Shown in pieces: positions 40,963 to 53,165 of a stretch of DNA of 64,000 nucleotides. Origin of the DNA: Diplodia intermedia (Eukaryota; Ascomycota; Dothideomycetes; Botryosphaeriales; Botryosphaeriaceae). The stretch is from contig JAKEKT010000117.1 in the NCBI GenBank assembly GCA_021495925.1, positions 33,189 through 97,188 on the forward strand. Direction: 5' to 3'. The notes below the pieces were generated by a model. It searched no databases. It was not told the DNA's origin and saw only the letters and a list, made by a program, of their open reading frames with translations. Each line of letters begins with the position of its first letter. Within the stretch, counting starts at the first letter, position 1. Made by a program: the position numbers and the translations under genes.

Positions 40963-43900
40963 TCACACCTCCTCCTTCCTCCCAACGGGACCCAGGCCGC
41001 CGCGCGGGGGGCTCTGGCCCGAGTTGACGGCGGTCAGGTCGGAGGCCTGGCCGGCCGACGGCTCCTTGGCGAGCGAGTTGGTGCGCGAGAAGGAGAAGAA
41101 GCCCTGGCGCAGCGACAGCGGCGGGCCGTGCTGCCACCTGCGCGCGGCCCGGCCGTCCACCCTGTCCTCGTCGGGCGCGGCGAACCAGCCAAAGGTGCGC
41201 TTCGCCAGCTTCCACAGCTCCATGCCCAGCACGAAGATGAAGACGGCGACGACGGGGAGCGCCCATTCCCAGGTGATTTCTGTTTTGAGATCGGTTAGCT
41301 AGATGGTTTTTTTTTTCTCTCTCTCTCTTGTCGAAAAGGAAGGAGATGGTGGTTGTTGTGGGCGAGGGTGGAGATGGGGAGGGGGGCGAGCTTACCCTTG
41401 TGCTTGAAGACGGTCGTGTTGAAGCCGGGGATGTAGATGCAGGGGAAGACGACGAGGAAGCCGAGGGTGACGGCCCAGAAGAGGAACTGGTTCTCCCACA
41501 CGTCGCGGAAGAAGGGGAAGCGGCTCTCGGAGCGGGGGTCGAGGCGGAACATGCTGCGGCGGACGCCCTTGATCTCCCACGCCGAGATGAGGATGAGCCA
41601 CGTCAGCTCGGCGAAGACGGCGGCGCGCGCGCGGAAGACGACGTCGCACCCGGCGCTGTACGCCTTGTTGCAGTCCTGCCCGATCACCCCCTCGCCCGGC
41701 CCGTACACGATGATGACGAAGGTGAAGAGCGTCAGCATGCCCATCAGCAGCCCGTACACGATCATGTCGCTGATGATCTGCCAGGTGAAGACGCCCTTTT
41801 TGTTGTCGTGCGGCGGCCGGCTCATGATGTTGTACGAGGCCTTCTCGCGGCCGAGCCCGAAGGCGGGGAAGCCGGACGTGAGCATGTTGATCCAAAGGAT
41901 GGAGAGTGGGGAGAGGGGGAAGACTGAGAAGTCTTTGGCATCTTGGAAGCCGAGTCCGCAGACCAGGAGCACCACTTCACCCACGTTAGATGTAAGCAGA
42001 TGGAGAACAAAGCGTTGGATGTTGTCAAACATGCGACGGCCTTCCTCAATGGCGTTGACAATGCTGGCGAAGTTGTCGTCCGTTAGAACGATATCAGAGG
42101 CGCCCTTGGCCACATCAGAGCCGGCGAGACCCATGGCGATGCCGACGTCGGCGGCTTGCAGCGATGGACCGTCGTTCACACCGTCGCCAGTCATCGCAGC
42201 GTACTTTCCACGTCTGTGTAGAGCAGCAATCATACGAGTCTTGGTGTTGGGAGCACAGCGAGCAATGACAAGTGGCAGTTCCGGCATACGATCGATATCG
42301 TCGTCTGTCAGGCCGTCGAATTCCGCAGCCGTCTTGACCAGGCTGTCGGCAACGTCCTTGGGCAGAGTGCTCATGTCCTTGGGGATGATGCCGACTTCCT
42401 TTGCGATGGCAGCAGCAGTACCAGGATGATCTCCCGTAAGCATATGGACACGAATGCCAGCGTTGGTGCACTCGCGAACAGCATCCTTTGTCTCGAGACG
42501 AGGGGGGTCGTAGAGACCGGCAAGACCGAGGAGGGTCAAGTTCTGTTCGATGTCGTCACGAGGGATCTCCGACTTGTCGCTGATGGGCTCACCTGCCCAA
42601 GAGCGACGTGCGATAGCAAGAACACGAAGACCTTGGTCAGCAAGAAGGGACATTTGCTCAAGGATCTGCTCCTTGACCTCGGCAGTGATGGCAGTCTCGT
42701 GCGCACCGATACCGACGTTGACACAGAGATCCAGAATGCGCTCAACAGCACCCTTGGTGAAGATGACAGTGCCGCCATCGTCAGGAGCTTTGTAGACGAC
42801 GGACATCCGCTTCACAGTGCTGTCAAAAGGATACTCGGTGAGCTGCTTCCAGCGACGTTCGCCTTCCAGTTGCTTCTTGCCGAGCTCGAAGCGACGGGCG
42901 AATACCTGTAGCGCAACTTCGGTTGGGTCGCCGGTCGTCTGCCACTTCTGCTCCGAGTCGTTGTAGCGGACAGTAGCAAGATTGCAGAGTGCAGTGGAGT
43001 GGAGAAACGCATCGAGTTCGGGGACGAGTTCGACATCTTTCGGATCCATGTCGTCCGAATCAGACTTCTCGTCGAAGTCATGCGCGCCGCGGCGTTCATC
43101 GCGTTCAGTCTTCTCTTTGGGCTCCTTGAACTTGATGCCACCGCCGCTACGTTCAGCCTCGAGCTTCTCTTGGCGAGACTTCTTCTCCGCCTCCATCTCG
43201 GCTCGCGACTTCTCTGTACCGAGCGTGATTGTACCATGTGTAGGGTTGGCCGCGTCCTCGGAGTTGTTGACCGTGTAGATGCCAACTCCCGGGATCCAGG
43301 CCTTCCGAGTGACCATCTGACCCTGGGTCAGGGTACCGGTCTTGTCGGAGCAAATGTTTGTGATGCCACCAAGAGCCTCCAAAGCGCTGAGCTTACGGGT
43401 AAGCACACGGCGCTTGCGCATCGACGTCATGCCGCTGACGAAGGTGATTGTAAGGACGGCGATGAGCGATTCGGGGATCATGGCAATGCCTAGAGTAGTC
43501 ATTGTTAGCGTGAGCTGTACGGGGTGGCAGGAGGGCTACATACCGGTCGAGATGGCATAGATGGCGACCTCGTTGGTGACGTCGAATCTGTTGACGCCGA
43601 ACACGATGATGGCTAAGAGGATGGCCAGGCCAAACAGGACATACGCAAGCTTGGACAGCTTTCGCTGAAGAGGCGTGCCAATGGTAAGGCCAAGGAAGGC
43701 GCCAATAGCGTCGTAAATCCTAAGGATGAGTCCTTTGGCTGGCTGCAAGTTGCCGCCCTTCTTCCTGGACATGGACCGATTGTCCTTACGCTTCTTGCCC
43801 TGCATGGACTGAGCGATCTTACCAATCTCCGTGTACATTCCAGTGAAGACGACAATACCTTGACCACGGCCCTTGGTGACGGTAGAGGACGAGTAAGCCA

Positions 43901-44578
43901 TGTTCACGCGGTCGCCAATGCCAGTCTCAAGTTCACCGGCATTGGTGAAGTCATGCTCGGGGTCTTTTGCAACTGGAATGGCTTCTCCAGTGAGGATTTT
44001 CTCGTCGCACTCGAGATTCATGGCTTCGAAGACGCGAATGTCGGCGGGGATGGTGTCGCCGGTCTTGATCTGGATGATGTCACCTGGAACGACCTCGGCC
44101 GATGGGATTGCATCAACGACGCCGTTGCGAAGGACGGTGGCAGTGGGGGAAGACAATGCTCGGAGCGAGTCCATCTTCTTCTCGGCCTGGAATTCTTGAT
44201 AGAAGCCAATGAAGACATTGAGGACGATGACGGCGGTAATAACGCCACCCTCGACATAGTCAGACACACCGTACGAGAGTGCCATGGCCAGCAAGAGGAC
44301 CTGTGGTCGTTAGTGACTGTGTGGAAGAGCTTCGGGGGAGAATGGCATACCAGGATCATCGCATTGCTGATTTGCTTCAGGAGGACCGAGTACCACTTGA
44401 CCCCGCCCTCTCCCATGAGCTTGTTCTCGCCATATTGGCTGCGCCTCGAGGTGGCTTCAGAGGCAGTCAAGCCTTGCTCGATGTTGACGCCTAGGTGTTC
44501 CCTAGCCTGGTCGACGGAGAGTTGGAAGGGGTGCTTCGGGTACTCCTGTCGTACCTCGGAGCCCTTTCCGGAGCCCAT
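40963..44578 (-). CDS. ENA-type (P-type IID) Na+/K+ exporting ATPase
   Basis: Four exons (44578-44351, 44300-43544, 43489-41396, 41279-40963) give 1,131 residues; introns are 50, 54 and 116 bases with CTAAC branch sites. P-type signature elements are all present: actuator ILTGEAIPVAK (about 177), phosphorylation motif SDKTGTLT (Asp about 376), nucleotide-domain KGAVERIL, hinge GDGVNDGPSL (about 760), and a C-terminal set of hydrophobic segments finishing in WEWALPVVAVFIFVLGMELWK. The STGIAMIPESLIAVLTITFVSG segment before the phosphorylation site and the ENA-like N-terminus (HPFQLSVDQAREHLGVN) favour the fungal sodium/potassium efflux subfamily over SERCA/PMR calcium pumps. Such pumps act at the plasma membrane or ER in salt and high-pH tolerance. 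The cytosolic tail is Ser/Arg-rich. Ion specificity is inferred from family only. Confidence 0.9.
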
Positions 44579-45480
44579 TGCCGTCAGATCTGTGTGCAGT
44601 TGAAGTGTGAGATGGTTTGCGTTGTTGAGGGAAGGATATCACTTTGGTCGGCGGAGAGGGATGATTGAGTGGCTGAAGAAGTCCAAGAGGACCATATGGG
44701 TAAATTGAAGGTGGAAGTCTTGGATTGAGTAATTACGGAATGTCGTCACGAGGCCTCTTTATATAGTCCCATTGTTGAGCCCGCCGCATCATCCTATCAA
44801 AGAGACATTCCCTGCCGTATGAAGAAAGCCAAGGCAGCCCCCGCGTGTTGAGCTTGGCGCAGGAGGGCGGAGGCAAGCGCAGACCGGGGACGACGACGCA
44901 AGCAGGCTCAAGGCCAAGGCGTTCACGCTACGTAGATGGCTTGGGATCGAGTAGTTTGGCTCCTGGGGGGCTTGGCTTGGGGTGGTGGGGAAGAGTCCGG
45001 TTCCGCTTGATAAGTCCCAGACCAGTCTACGTCTCTTGGCACACGGCGGAACCAATGAGCTTGCCGAGGCGTGCGGTGGAAAGCGAGGGCGCCGGGAAAC
45101 TCGGCACGTCGCCACTTCCACCCCGTGCCTCCACCCCACTCCGCTCTTGGGGTCAAGGCTTGGCTCTTGTCGTCATCTGTCCCAACTCTCTCCGCGCACC
45201 GGGCCAAGGGAACCAGACGCAGCACGAGAAGCAGCAGAGGGAGGTGTGAATAAAGCTCAGTTTGAAGAGGTAAAAAGGCAACACGCCCGCCTACAGGCTG
45301 TTGAGGAGGCTATCAGCGGCGGCGGCGCGCAAGCGGCACGCGCATCGTCAGCGCGCCGAGAAGCCGTAACTGGAAGCGTGCAGGCTGCGCTGCAAAGCCA
45401 AGCATCCCAAGCACGTTTTCAGAACGCCGTGTACCCGTAAGTCAAGGTTCTGGAGGCGCGGCTGGAACCGGCATCTGGTC
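44579..45480. other. Spacer ENA ATPase / VPS60
   Basis: Holds the ATPase promoter with its TATA box and the 3' region of VPS60. GC-rich, no further gene seen. Confidence 0.5.
44757..44765 (-). promoter_or_regulatory. TATA box of the ENA-type ATPase gene
   Basis: TATATAAAG on the minus strand, about 180 bases upstream of the start codon; a good match to the consensus, consistent with a stress-inducible gene. Confidence 0.6.
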
Positions 45481-46174
45481 TCAGCCAGCGGCCTCTTTGA
45501 CCTTGCCGGCCGGCTCGGGGGGCTCGTCGATGAACTGCGGCGGCCTTGCCTCGTCTACCATGAAGCTCGGGACGCCGTCGGCCTCGTTCATGGCGTCCAG
45601 CTCCACCTCTTCCCCCAGAGCCTCAAGCTCGGCATCCAGCTCGGCCTCGTCGACGTCCTCGGGCACGTCATAGCTGCGGCTGATGCTCTCCTGGATGTCG
45701 TTGCCGATGTCCATCAGATCGGCCATCTCGTCCTGCATGCGCTCGATCTTGTCTATGTCGACCTTGCCGTACTGCTTGCGCAGCTCCTTGGTGGTCGTCT
45801 TCATGGCGTCGACGGTGGTCATGGTGTTCTTGAGGTTGTCCTGCATCATGCCGGCCTGCTCCATGTTCCAGGACTGCTGCTGCAGCTGGTCGCGCTGGGA
45901 CTCGTACATCTTGCGCTGCTGCAGCACCTTGAGGGCCTTCTGCTTGATGGCCGTCTTGCCGGGGCCGTCGCGCATCTTGGCCAGGCGCTGCTGGTACGTC
46001 GTCAGCTCGGCGTTGAGCTTCGCGAGCTTGACGTCAATCGTCTCGATGCGGCCGTCGACCTGCGAGAGGGTCAGCGTGCGGGTCGCGGTCGGGCAGGGCA
46101 TGACGTGCATTCTGGATGGCACCGCCCAGGGTGGGCTTGGGGCCGGTGCTCTTTGCGCCGAACAGGCGATTCAT
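45481..46174 (-). CDS. VPS60: VPS60/CHMP5-like ESCRT-III accessory protein
   Basis: Two exons (46174-46109 and 46059-45481) give 214 residues. Vps60 is a Snf7-family protein working late in ESCRT-III disassembly at endosomes with Vta1 and Vps4. The start MNRLFGAKSTGPKPTLG is characteristic. The helical core has DVKLAKLNAELTTYQQ, MRDGPGKTAIKQKALKVL and QSWNMEQAGM, followed by the acidic helix DVDEAELDAELEALGEEVE. The 49-base intron begins GC, not GT (GCACGT), and ends CGCAG after a CGCTGAC branch site. It is the only splice pattern I can find that keeps frame between AIQN and VDGRIETIDVKL. It is divergently paired with the SAPS gene. Confidence 0.92.
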
Positions 46175-46992
46175 GGCGGCGGGGATGCAGTGGGCGCAGA
46201 AGCTGCAGGGCTGGGGACGATGGTGCTGGCGTGCTGCTGCCACGTGGGGGGCGGGCTGCTGGAGGGCGCGGGAACCAGAGCGGCGTGCTGGCGCTGGTGG
46301 TCGCGGGTCGAGGGCCACCACTTTGGGCGCCTGGTGGCACTTTGGATCCGCGTGGACAGCCGGGGTGTTGGGCGTGGGCTGGGGCGCGGCCGCCGAATCC
46401 AGGGCCGGCGCCGAACTCGACCAGCGACACCACTCACTCTCGTCTCCATCAGCGCCGCGACAGCTGCCCTGATTCCCACCTCTCCGCCCCGCCTGCCGCG
46501 CCCTCACCCCCGCTGGCCGCGCTGCCCGTCACGCTGCTGCGCCAGCTGCATGCCGCGCTCTTCCCACGCCCACTCGTTTCTGGACATTGGGGAGCGCTCT
46601 CTGCCTTGTGACCGGCTGCCAACCTGAGTCTGTCACACCCCAGACCGCGCTGCTCACGGCCTCGCCTGCTGCCCACACCACCCCCAGCCCGCGGCACCAT
46701 CCGACCTCACGGTAAACTCCACCCTCCCCGTCTCTGCCCCAGCGTCCCCAGATCGCGCGCCTGCCCTGCGCCCGTCGCCCTGGTGCCGCGCATCCAGCCC
46801 CGCCGGACAAATTCCCCATTGCACGCCCGCCGTTGACCCGCCTATCGCCGCGACAGATACACGCTACTGCCCCCGGCGTTGGCGCGCATTCCGCTGCCTG
46901 CTGTGCTGTCGCATGCAACCACTGTTGATACCGCCGCTGCGACCCCACGACCACGACCCATCCCGCCCCGATAGCCGTGCCACATCGCCATC
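46175..46992. promoter_or_regulatory. Shared divergent promoter region, VPS60 / SAPS gene
   Basis: 818 bases between two oppositely directed starts, very GC-rich, no TATA box seen, C/T-rich tracts on the SAPS side. Open frames here on both strands reflect composition. Confidence 0.5.
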
Positions 46993-49908
46993 ATGTTCTG
47001 GCGCTTTGGCGGTTACGCCAACATCTCCACCCTCGACTCCATCTTGGATAAGCCCGATGTCACCATCGAAGAGCTGCTCGATGAGTCGGACTTGATCCAA
47101 GAGCTGAAGCAGCAAAACTCCAAGCTGATACAGTACCTGCGGGACGACAAGATCCTGGAGCGCCTGCTGCAGTTCGTCATTGCCCCTCCCTCGCCGCCGC
47201 CGCAGCAGTCACCTGGATCCGACAATGGAGCCGAAGCCGAAGGCGACGAGAAGGGCGGTGCGGATATCGGCGGCTTCTTCAAGAGGAGATCACGGTCAAG
47301 GTCTATCAAGTCCGACTCTGGCGAGAACGAAGAGGGCAAGGAGGAGAAGCAGCGCTTGAAGTATGCCTATGTCGCCTGCGAAATCCTGTCGTCCGAGGTG
47401 TGGTCCATCTCCGAGGCCGTGCTCGAGAACCAGACTGCACTGCGCAAGTTCTGGGATTACCTCAAGCAGCCTGCACCGCTGGACCCCGTACAAGCCGGCT
47501 ACTTCACCAAGGTCAACGAGTCCCTGCTGGACCGCAAGACGCATGACATGCTTGAATTCTTCAAATCGATTGATAACATCGTGCCCGACATGCTGCAGCA
47601 CGTCGACTGCCCCATGGTCATGGATCTATTACTGAAGATTATAAGCTTGGAGAAGGCTGACGGGGGCCAGGGCATCATCGACGTAGGTACCAACCGCTCC
47701 GTAATCCTTGATGATGCTAACGACTTGGCTACAGTGGCTCCAGCAGCACGAGTTGATCCCCACCCTCCTATCGTTCTTGTCTCCAGACCACAATGCTTCA
47801 GCCCAGACATCGGCGGGCGATTTCCTGAAGGCAATCATCACTATTTCTGCCAACGCTACCACCCAGGATCAGACTGTCATTGGGCCAAATGAATTGACGA
47901 GACAGCTGGTGTCTGATTCCTGCATCAAGCGTCTTATCACTGAGATGCTCCGTGGTGGCAATCCTCTGACAGTTGGCGTGGGCATTGTTATCGAAGTCAT
48001 CCGGAAAAACAACTCGGATTACGACATGGAAAACCAGACGGGCCCAGTTCCGCGAAGCTCCGACCCCATTTATCTCGGAACCCTCCTCCGCCAATTCGCG
48101 AACCACGTGCCCGACTTCATGTCGCTGGTCAACAACGCCACCGACAAGGTTGTCAACGAAGATGGAACCACGACCACGAAGCAACGTGAACTGAAGGCTG
48201 CATTTGGCGGCAAGATCGAGCCTCTCGGGTTCGACAGGTTCAAGACCTGCGAGCTGATGGCAGAGCTTTTGCATTGTAGCAACATGGCTCTTCTGAATGA
48301 ACGCGGAAGCGAAGCTGCCGTAAGAGCCAGAGATGCTGACAGGGAGCGGTTAAAGGCCGAAGGCAAGCTCACATCCGCCAAAGAGGGCGAAGAGCATTCC
48401 GTGCTTGACAATGAATTCGGCACCAGTGTCGACAGCCATGGCTTCCACCATGCTCGCGCTCCGTCGAGCGAGGCTCCCGAAGAGGTCAAGAAGCTTGAAG
48501 TCCAGAACAATGTCAAGGACGAGGACTTTGAGGAAGTTGCCGCCTCGGAAGCCGAGCCTGAAGCGGCTAAGGAGGGCGACAAGGCCGAAATCGGCGAGCC
48601 TTTGGAGAGATCACCCCAGCTTCCCCCTCGCACCGTGGAAACTGAGAAAGAGCCCGAACTCGTCGATGAACCGTTGTCAGAGAAGCCAGCCGCTCCAGCA
48701 AGTGAGGAGGCAGACTCGCCAACAGCTGCTGGCCTGACGGACAAGGTTGGCGGCCTCGATCTGGAGAAGACAGAGGACGCTACCATGACGGATTCGTCAA
48801 TTACCGAGAAGGCAGAGGGTGAGACGGATGCCAGCAAGCAGCCTGTGTCTCTCTTGACGCAGCAACTCAATCAGACCACCGAGGCAAACGAGACTTCCGA
48901 AGCCATTTCGCCTCGTCCTGAGGACAAGCCCGCTCCTCTTTTCTCCAAGAAGCCTGAGAACGGCGACGCGCCCAAGAACGCGGATGAAGCCAGGAGCACC
49001 ACCCCCGCCGAGGACGAGCTGCTCGCAGAACAGCCTGTTGATTTCTCGAGCTCACAACGGTCTCAATTCGAAGTTGACGTCGACGGACAACCCGTTGTTG
49101 GCGACTTGCTCAAGATCATGTTTGTTGAGCACCGGGTTGTTCCGACAATCCTCGTATGTATCAGCTTGTATCCCGGCCCACTCGCCGCTAACTTTGCACC
49201 TAGGACTTCTTCTTCCGCTTCCCGTGGAACAACTTCCTGCACAACGTTGTGTACGACGTTGTTCAGCAGGTCTTCAACGGTCAGATGGAGCGCGGCTACA
49301 ACCGTGCTCTGGCCATTGATTTGTTCGAGACTGGCAGGATCACGGAGCGGATCATTGAAGGCCAGCAGGCCAGTGACAAGTCTCAGACCGAGACCAACAT
49401 GCGTCTGGGCTACATGGGCCACCTAACATTGATCGCAGAAGAGGTGGTCAAGTTCACTGAGAGACACCCCCCGGAGCTTCTTTCGCTGTCGGTTCTTGAG
49501 AAGGTGATCAACCAACAGTGGACCGACTATGTTGAGCACACGCTGGCCGAGACGCGCGAGCGGGACAACGCCATTCTTGGAGGAGTTCGTCCGGACATGG
49601 CAGTGGGCCCGCGCCAGGCGGTGCTCAACGCTGTCAACGCAGCTTCAGGGTTCGGCAACTCGTCGCTAGCCAGTGCCGGCCTGGGTGGAAACGGATCTGT
49701 CGGCCTGGACAGCATGGAGCTTACAGGCTCAGGCGGCGGATACGGCCTCAGCGGCGGCAGCCTACTTAGCGGCTTCAACAACTCAAGCGACGAGGAAGAC
49801 GAGGACATGGAGGAGGGCGAGGGCGAGCGGCAGACGACGCCGCATGTGAGCGACTCGGACCAAGTGGGTGAACTCTCATTTGAAGACGTTGAGATGGAGT
49901 ATCGATGA
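46993..49908 (+). CDS. SIT4-associated SAPS-domain protein (PP6 regulatory subunit)
   Basis: SAPS proteins (yeast Sap4/155/185/190) bind the Sit4/PP6 catalytic subunit and direct it in G1 progression and TOR signalling. Three exons (46993-47682, 47735-49153, 49204-49908) give 937 residues, with introns of 52 and 50 bases (CTAAC branch sites). The start MFWRFGGYANISTLDSILDK is diagnostic, followed by TIEELLDESDLIQELKQQN and a helical repeat region. That region includes the junction IID-WLQQHELIPTLLSFL and then the block LYLGTLLRQFANHVPDF-like (here IYLGTLLRQFANHVPDF). A disordered acidic/Pro-rich insert covers about residues 440-690. The repeat resumes with DFFFRFPWNNFLHNVVYDVV and ends in an acidic Gly/Ser tail. 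Localisation is expected to be cytoplasmic. Confidence 0.93.
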
Positions 49909-50168
49909 TACAGTGCGCTTACCGCGTTGGTGCGTTGTTTTCACTACCTCTGTGCACTCGGGAGGGATGCGGCCGCTGGGCACTGGATTGGCTGCTCCGC
50001 TCAGCCACGTCGCCCGCACGTCGCATGTATGCCACCGAACATCGATAGCCAGTGTATCCTTTCTCTCTGGGCGCGCAAACGACTGAGGTCACTGTTGAGA
50101 TACCACCATCTCTTTCCTTCCCCCTTTCCTCTGTATTATTGCCTTAGATTAATGTAGACGACCCACGG

Positions 50169-50555
50169 ATGACAACGGTGGCACGAGCATGTTTCGGAAA
50201 AATACCCTACCATATATTCCTCACCTTTGCGCCTTCTGCTATCCCTGCCACCCGTGGTCATGCCTGGCCACATATCTTTCTCTGTCACACACACTCTTCA
50301 CATCTCCTTATTCTTGATACGCACAGCCATCTTGCCCTCATCACCGAAAAGGAAAATTCTTTGCCATGTCGAGAGCCAAGGCTGACTCTCTGTCTCATCC
50401 AACAGCCAACCCATTCCGATGACGCAAACAACGCCGCCGGCAGCCCTGAATCGTCCTCGGGCGCCCCCGCCCCCGCGCCTCTCCAGATCCCCCCGTCCCG
50501 CGCCCGTCGCCAATTCGCCGCCCGACTGGCCGAACGGAAACGCCAACAGAAGGAG

Positions 50556-50587
<32 letters not shown>

Positions 50588-51023
50588 AAATCAAGAGCAG
50601 GATCATCATCAACAGCAGCAGGACCAAGACCAAGACCAGTCACAGCAGAAGAACCAACAACAACAACAACAACAAACCGGCACCACCACCGGAGGAGGAG
50701 GAGGTCCTCCTCCCCCCGGCCACGGCGACTGGACCAACCGCTACAACGACCCCAGCCGCTTCAGCAAACTGTTCATCGGCACCACCGGAAGGAGCGACGA
50801 TGACGATGATGATGAAGACGACGACGACGATGATGATGATGATGGAGGGGAGTTGATCATGAAGGATAGCTTCTCGCGGAGGAGCGCCGGCAGCGGTGGC
50901 GGCGGGAGCGCGACGAGCAGTGGTGGTGGTAGCGCTAATGGGAGTGGGAGTGGGGATGAGGGGGAGGATGCTTCTTCTTCTTCTGGTGGTGCGGGGGTGG
51001 GGAAGGGGAAGGGGAAGGTGTAG
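50169..51023 (+). CDS. Low-complexity polyQ / polyAsp hypothetical protein, start unresolved
   Basis: The convincing coding part begins at about 50406 and ends at 51023. It has PPSRARRQFAARLAERKRQQ (a conserved-looking basic helix), polyQ from CAG and CAA runs, GDWTNRYNDPSRFSKLF, a run of about 17 Asp/Glu, then Ser/Gly-rich and a GKGKGKV end. I do not know the family, though the basic helix and the RYNDPSRF block look selected. The only in-frame upstream ATG is at 50169, whose leader does not look coding. A better-placed ATG at 50366 (MSRAKADSLSHP) is in a neighbouring frame that stops after 18 codons, close to where the main frame becomes convincing. Either an intron was missed or there is a frame error. 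Confidence 0.55.
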
Positions 51024-53165
51024 GTGTAGACGACTGGTGGGTGAAGGGGGCGGCGAGTGTAAGGTTGTTGTTGGAATGGCTTTTTTTTTTTTTACACAGA
51101 GGTTTGAGTTGTATATGGTGGTGGTGGTTGACTTGGTCGCCGCTGTAGTAGGTATTGGCCTCATTTCTTTTTCTTTTGGTTGCAATGGTTTTTTCTTCTT
51201 TCTTGGCCTCGTGTCCATGAAGAGCAAATACCCCACGTTGGTATACGTTTTCCCGTCTCTCTATTCATCTCTCTCCATCTCTCTTACTCTCTCTGTCTCT
51301 CTACAATGGATCTTGGTGATGAGATTGGGCGGTTCGTTGCTGCTGCAGCGCCGCCCGCCACGGAGTTGTGTGCTTTTTTCCTTTCATTCTCGGTTGGCGT
51401 GTGGAAAGGGGGAATCGGGCAGAGCTTGTATTATACATGCATAGATACCTCTTTTGCTATTGGTAATACTTTTTTTTTTCTCGACTTTTGGCTTGCTTGG
51501 ACATGCCGGCTTCTTTCGGACATGAGGTGCGATCCGCCGCCCTTTGGTGGTGTACTGATTAAGATGTGGATTATCGAAATGTAATTTTTGCAGATACATA
51601 CTATCAAAGTGGTCTCGATAAAAAAAAACGTCTGCTTCCAAACATTCTATTTGCTCAAACCAGATGTCTTGCAGACGTCCTTCGCGATCGATTTACGAGA
51701 GACTTGGGTCAGGATGGATTGGGCTGACTAGCCAGTCTTTGGTTACCATGCTTGCGCATCATCATCACACTTTGCAATCCGTTACGTGTCGGCCGCAGAC
51801 TGTCATGTCCCGCAACTACTTCATTCATTGCTTCATGGCCGGCCTCACGGTTACTGCCTCACCGGTTTCGTTGATCTCCATCATGTTAGGACTGCTACAC
51901 AACTGTTCTTCTCCCCATGACGGGCAAACACCTGAATCGTCTCGACCGATCCCATTTTTCCATAGCCGGGGACGCCGAAGAGAACTCAGAAAGATGGCCT
52001 GCCGGCATCGTCTGGTCAACGCCGGGAGAGAGCTTCCCCCGTGCTGGGACAAACATGGCACGGTATGTACATTCGCCGTGCACAACACACACGTACGATT
52101 TACACCCCCATGTTACGATATCCGACGGCATCCCGTTCGATCACGGGGTTTTTCGTAAAGATAAGTAGACACCAGGAACCAGATAAGAGAGCCAAGGCCC
52201 ACCAGTTGCGGAAGCGGCCAAGTTCCTCGTTCTGGCAGGGAATAATCTTGCGGCGGATGCCCCATGGCTGCTGCGCACAACAACAGAGTGGGTACCGACT
52301 AAGTGATACAGACGCAACTTCCTCAAGTCGAATCGGGGATACATCATCTTTACTACGATGTGTTTACAAAGGATGGCCGGTGTCTACGTATTGTATGCCG
52401 TGACTAAAAGTACATACGAGGCGTTTCGACGTCATGAGAAGCAAATATAACAAACCAAGTTCCGTAACCGACAAAAGCTTTGGATATAATACATGGATGA
52501 TGGCGCTTACCGTCGAGCCAATCGCTTTTGGATATTCAAGAACAAGCATTGCACCGAATGGAGAGAAGATCACTCACGATGTACATTGCAGCCCGCTTCA
52601 ATTAAACGCCCCTGCCGAAGTTCTGGCGCAGGAAAGTATGCGAGAAGCTATGGAAAGGAACCAACCGTATTTTTAAGACTTACATGTGGGGAAGAAAGAA
52701 GGAGATGGGGATATGAAGGAAGCTCGCTCTGTCGCCGAAACGCCAAGAGCGCCGCCGTTCCGTAGCTGAACCTCAGCCGATCATCAGCCTCTGCCTAGAG
52801 ACAGACTTGTGAAGACTAACCGACGGAGCTCTTTGATGCAATGGTTGTGGGTTGAGTGCCGTCTGCGATCGCCGTGTTCCATATCGCCGCGTAATCGTGC
52901 AAATAAACCCTCGGCTGTGGTTAGAACAGCATGTCCGAGGAAACTCAATGCCAGCAAACTTAGCTGTTCTCAGCCGACCTGGTCCGTCTTTGCAGCGGGC
53001 CGCCGAAGTTGTGCGCCAAAAAAAATTACGTCGAAGGAAGTGGCGGCTCAGCTGTGCCAGAAAAAGTGCCACCTGCCGTGGTTCTTGCTGTTCGTCCGTG
53101 GCCCAACACGTCTTCACCTGTGTCGAATATTCACGAGCATCTGAGAGGCAGCATCGAAGAAATAC
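51024..53165. other. Spacer polyQ gene / BuGZ gene
   Basis: T-rich runs at 51084-51094 and 51470-51480 probably belong to the 3' region of the upstream gene. Beyond about 51.6 kb, open frames of up to 165 codons on both strands show no domain. Nothing further recognised. Confidence 0.5.

Noticed and set aside
40963..44578. Reading the P-type ATPase as a SERCA/PMR calcium pump
   Set aside because: N-terminus, length and the segment before DKTGT fit the fungal ENA (IID) group better, though ion specificity cannot be proved from sequence.
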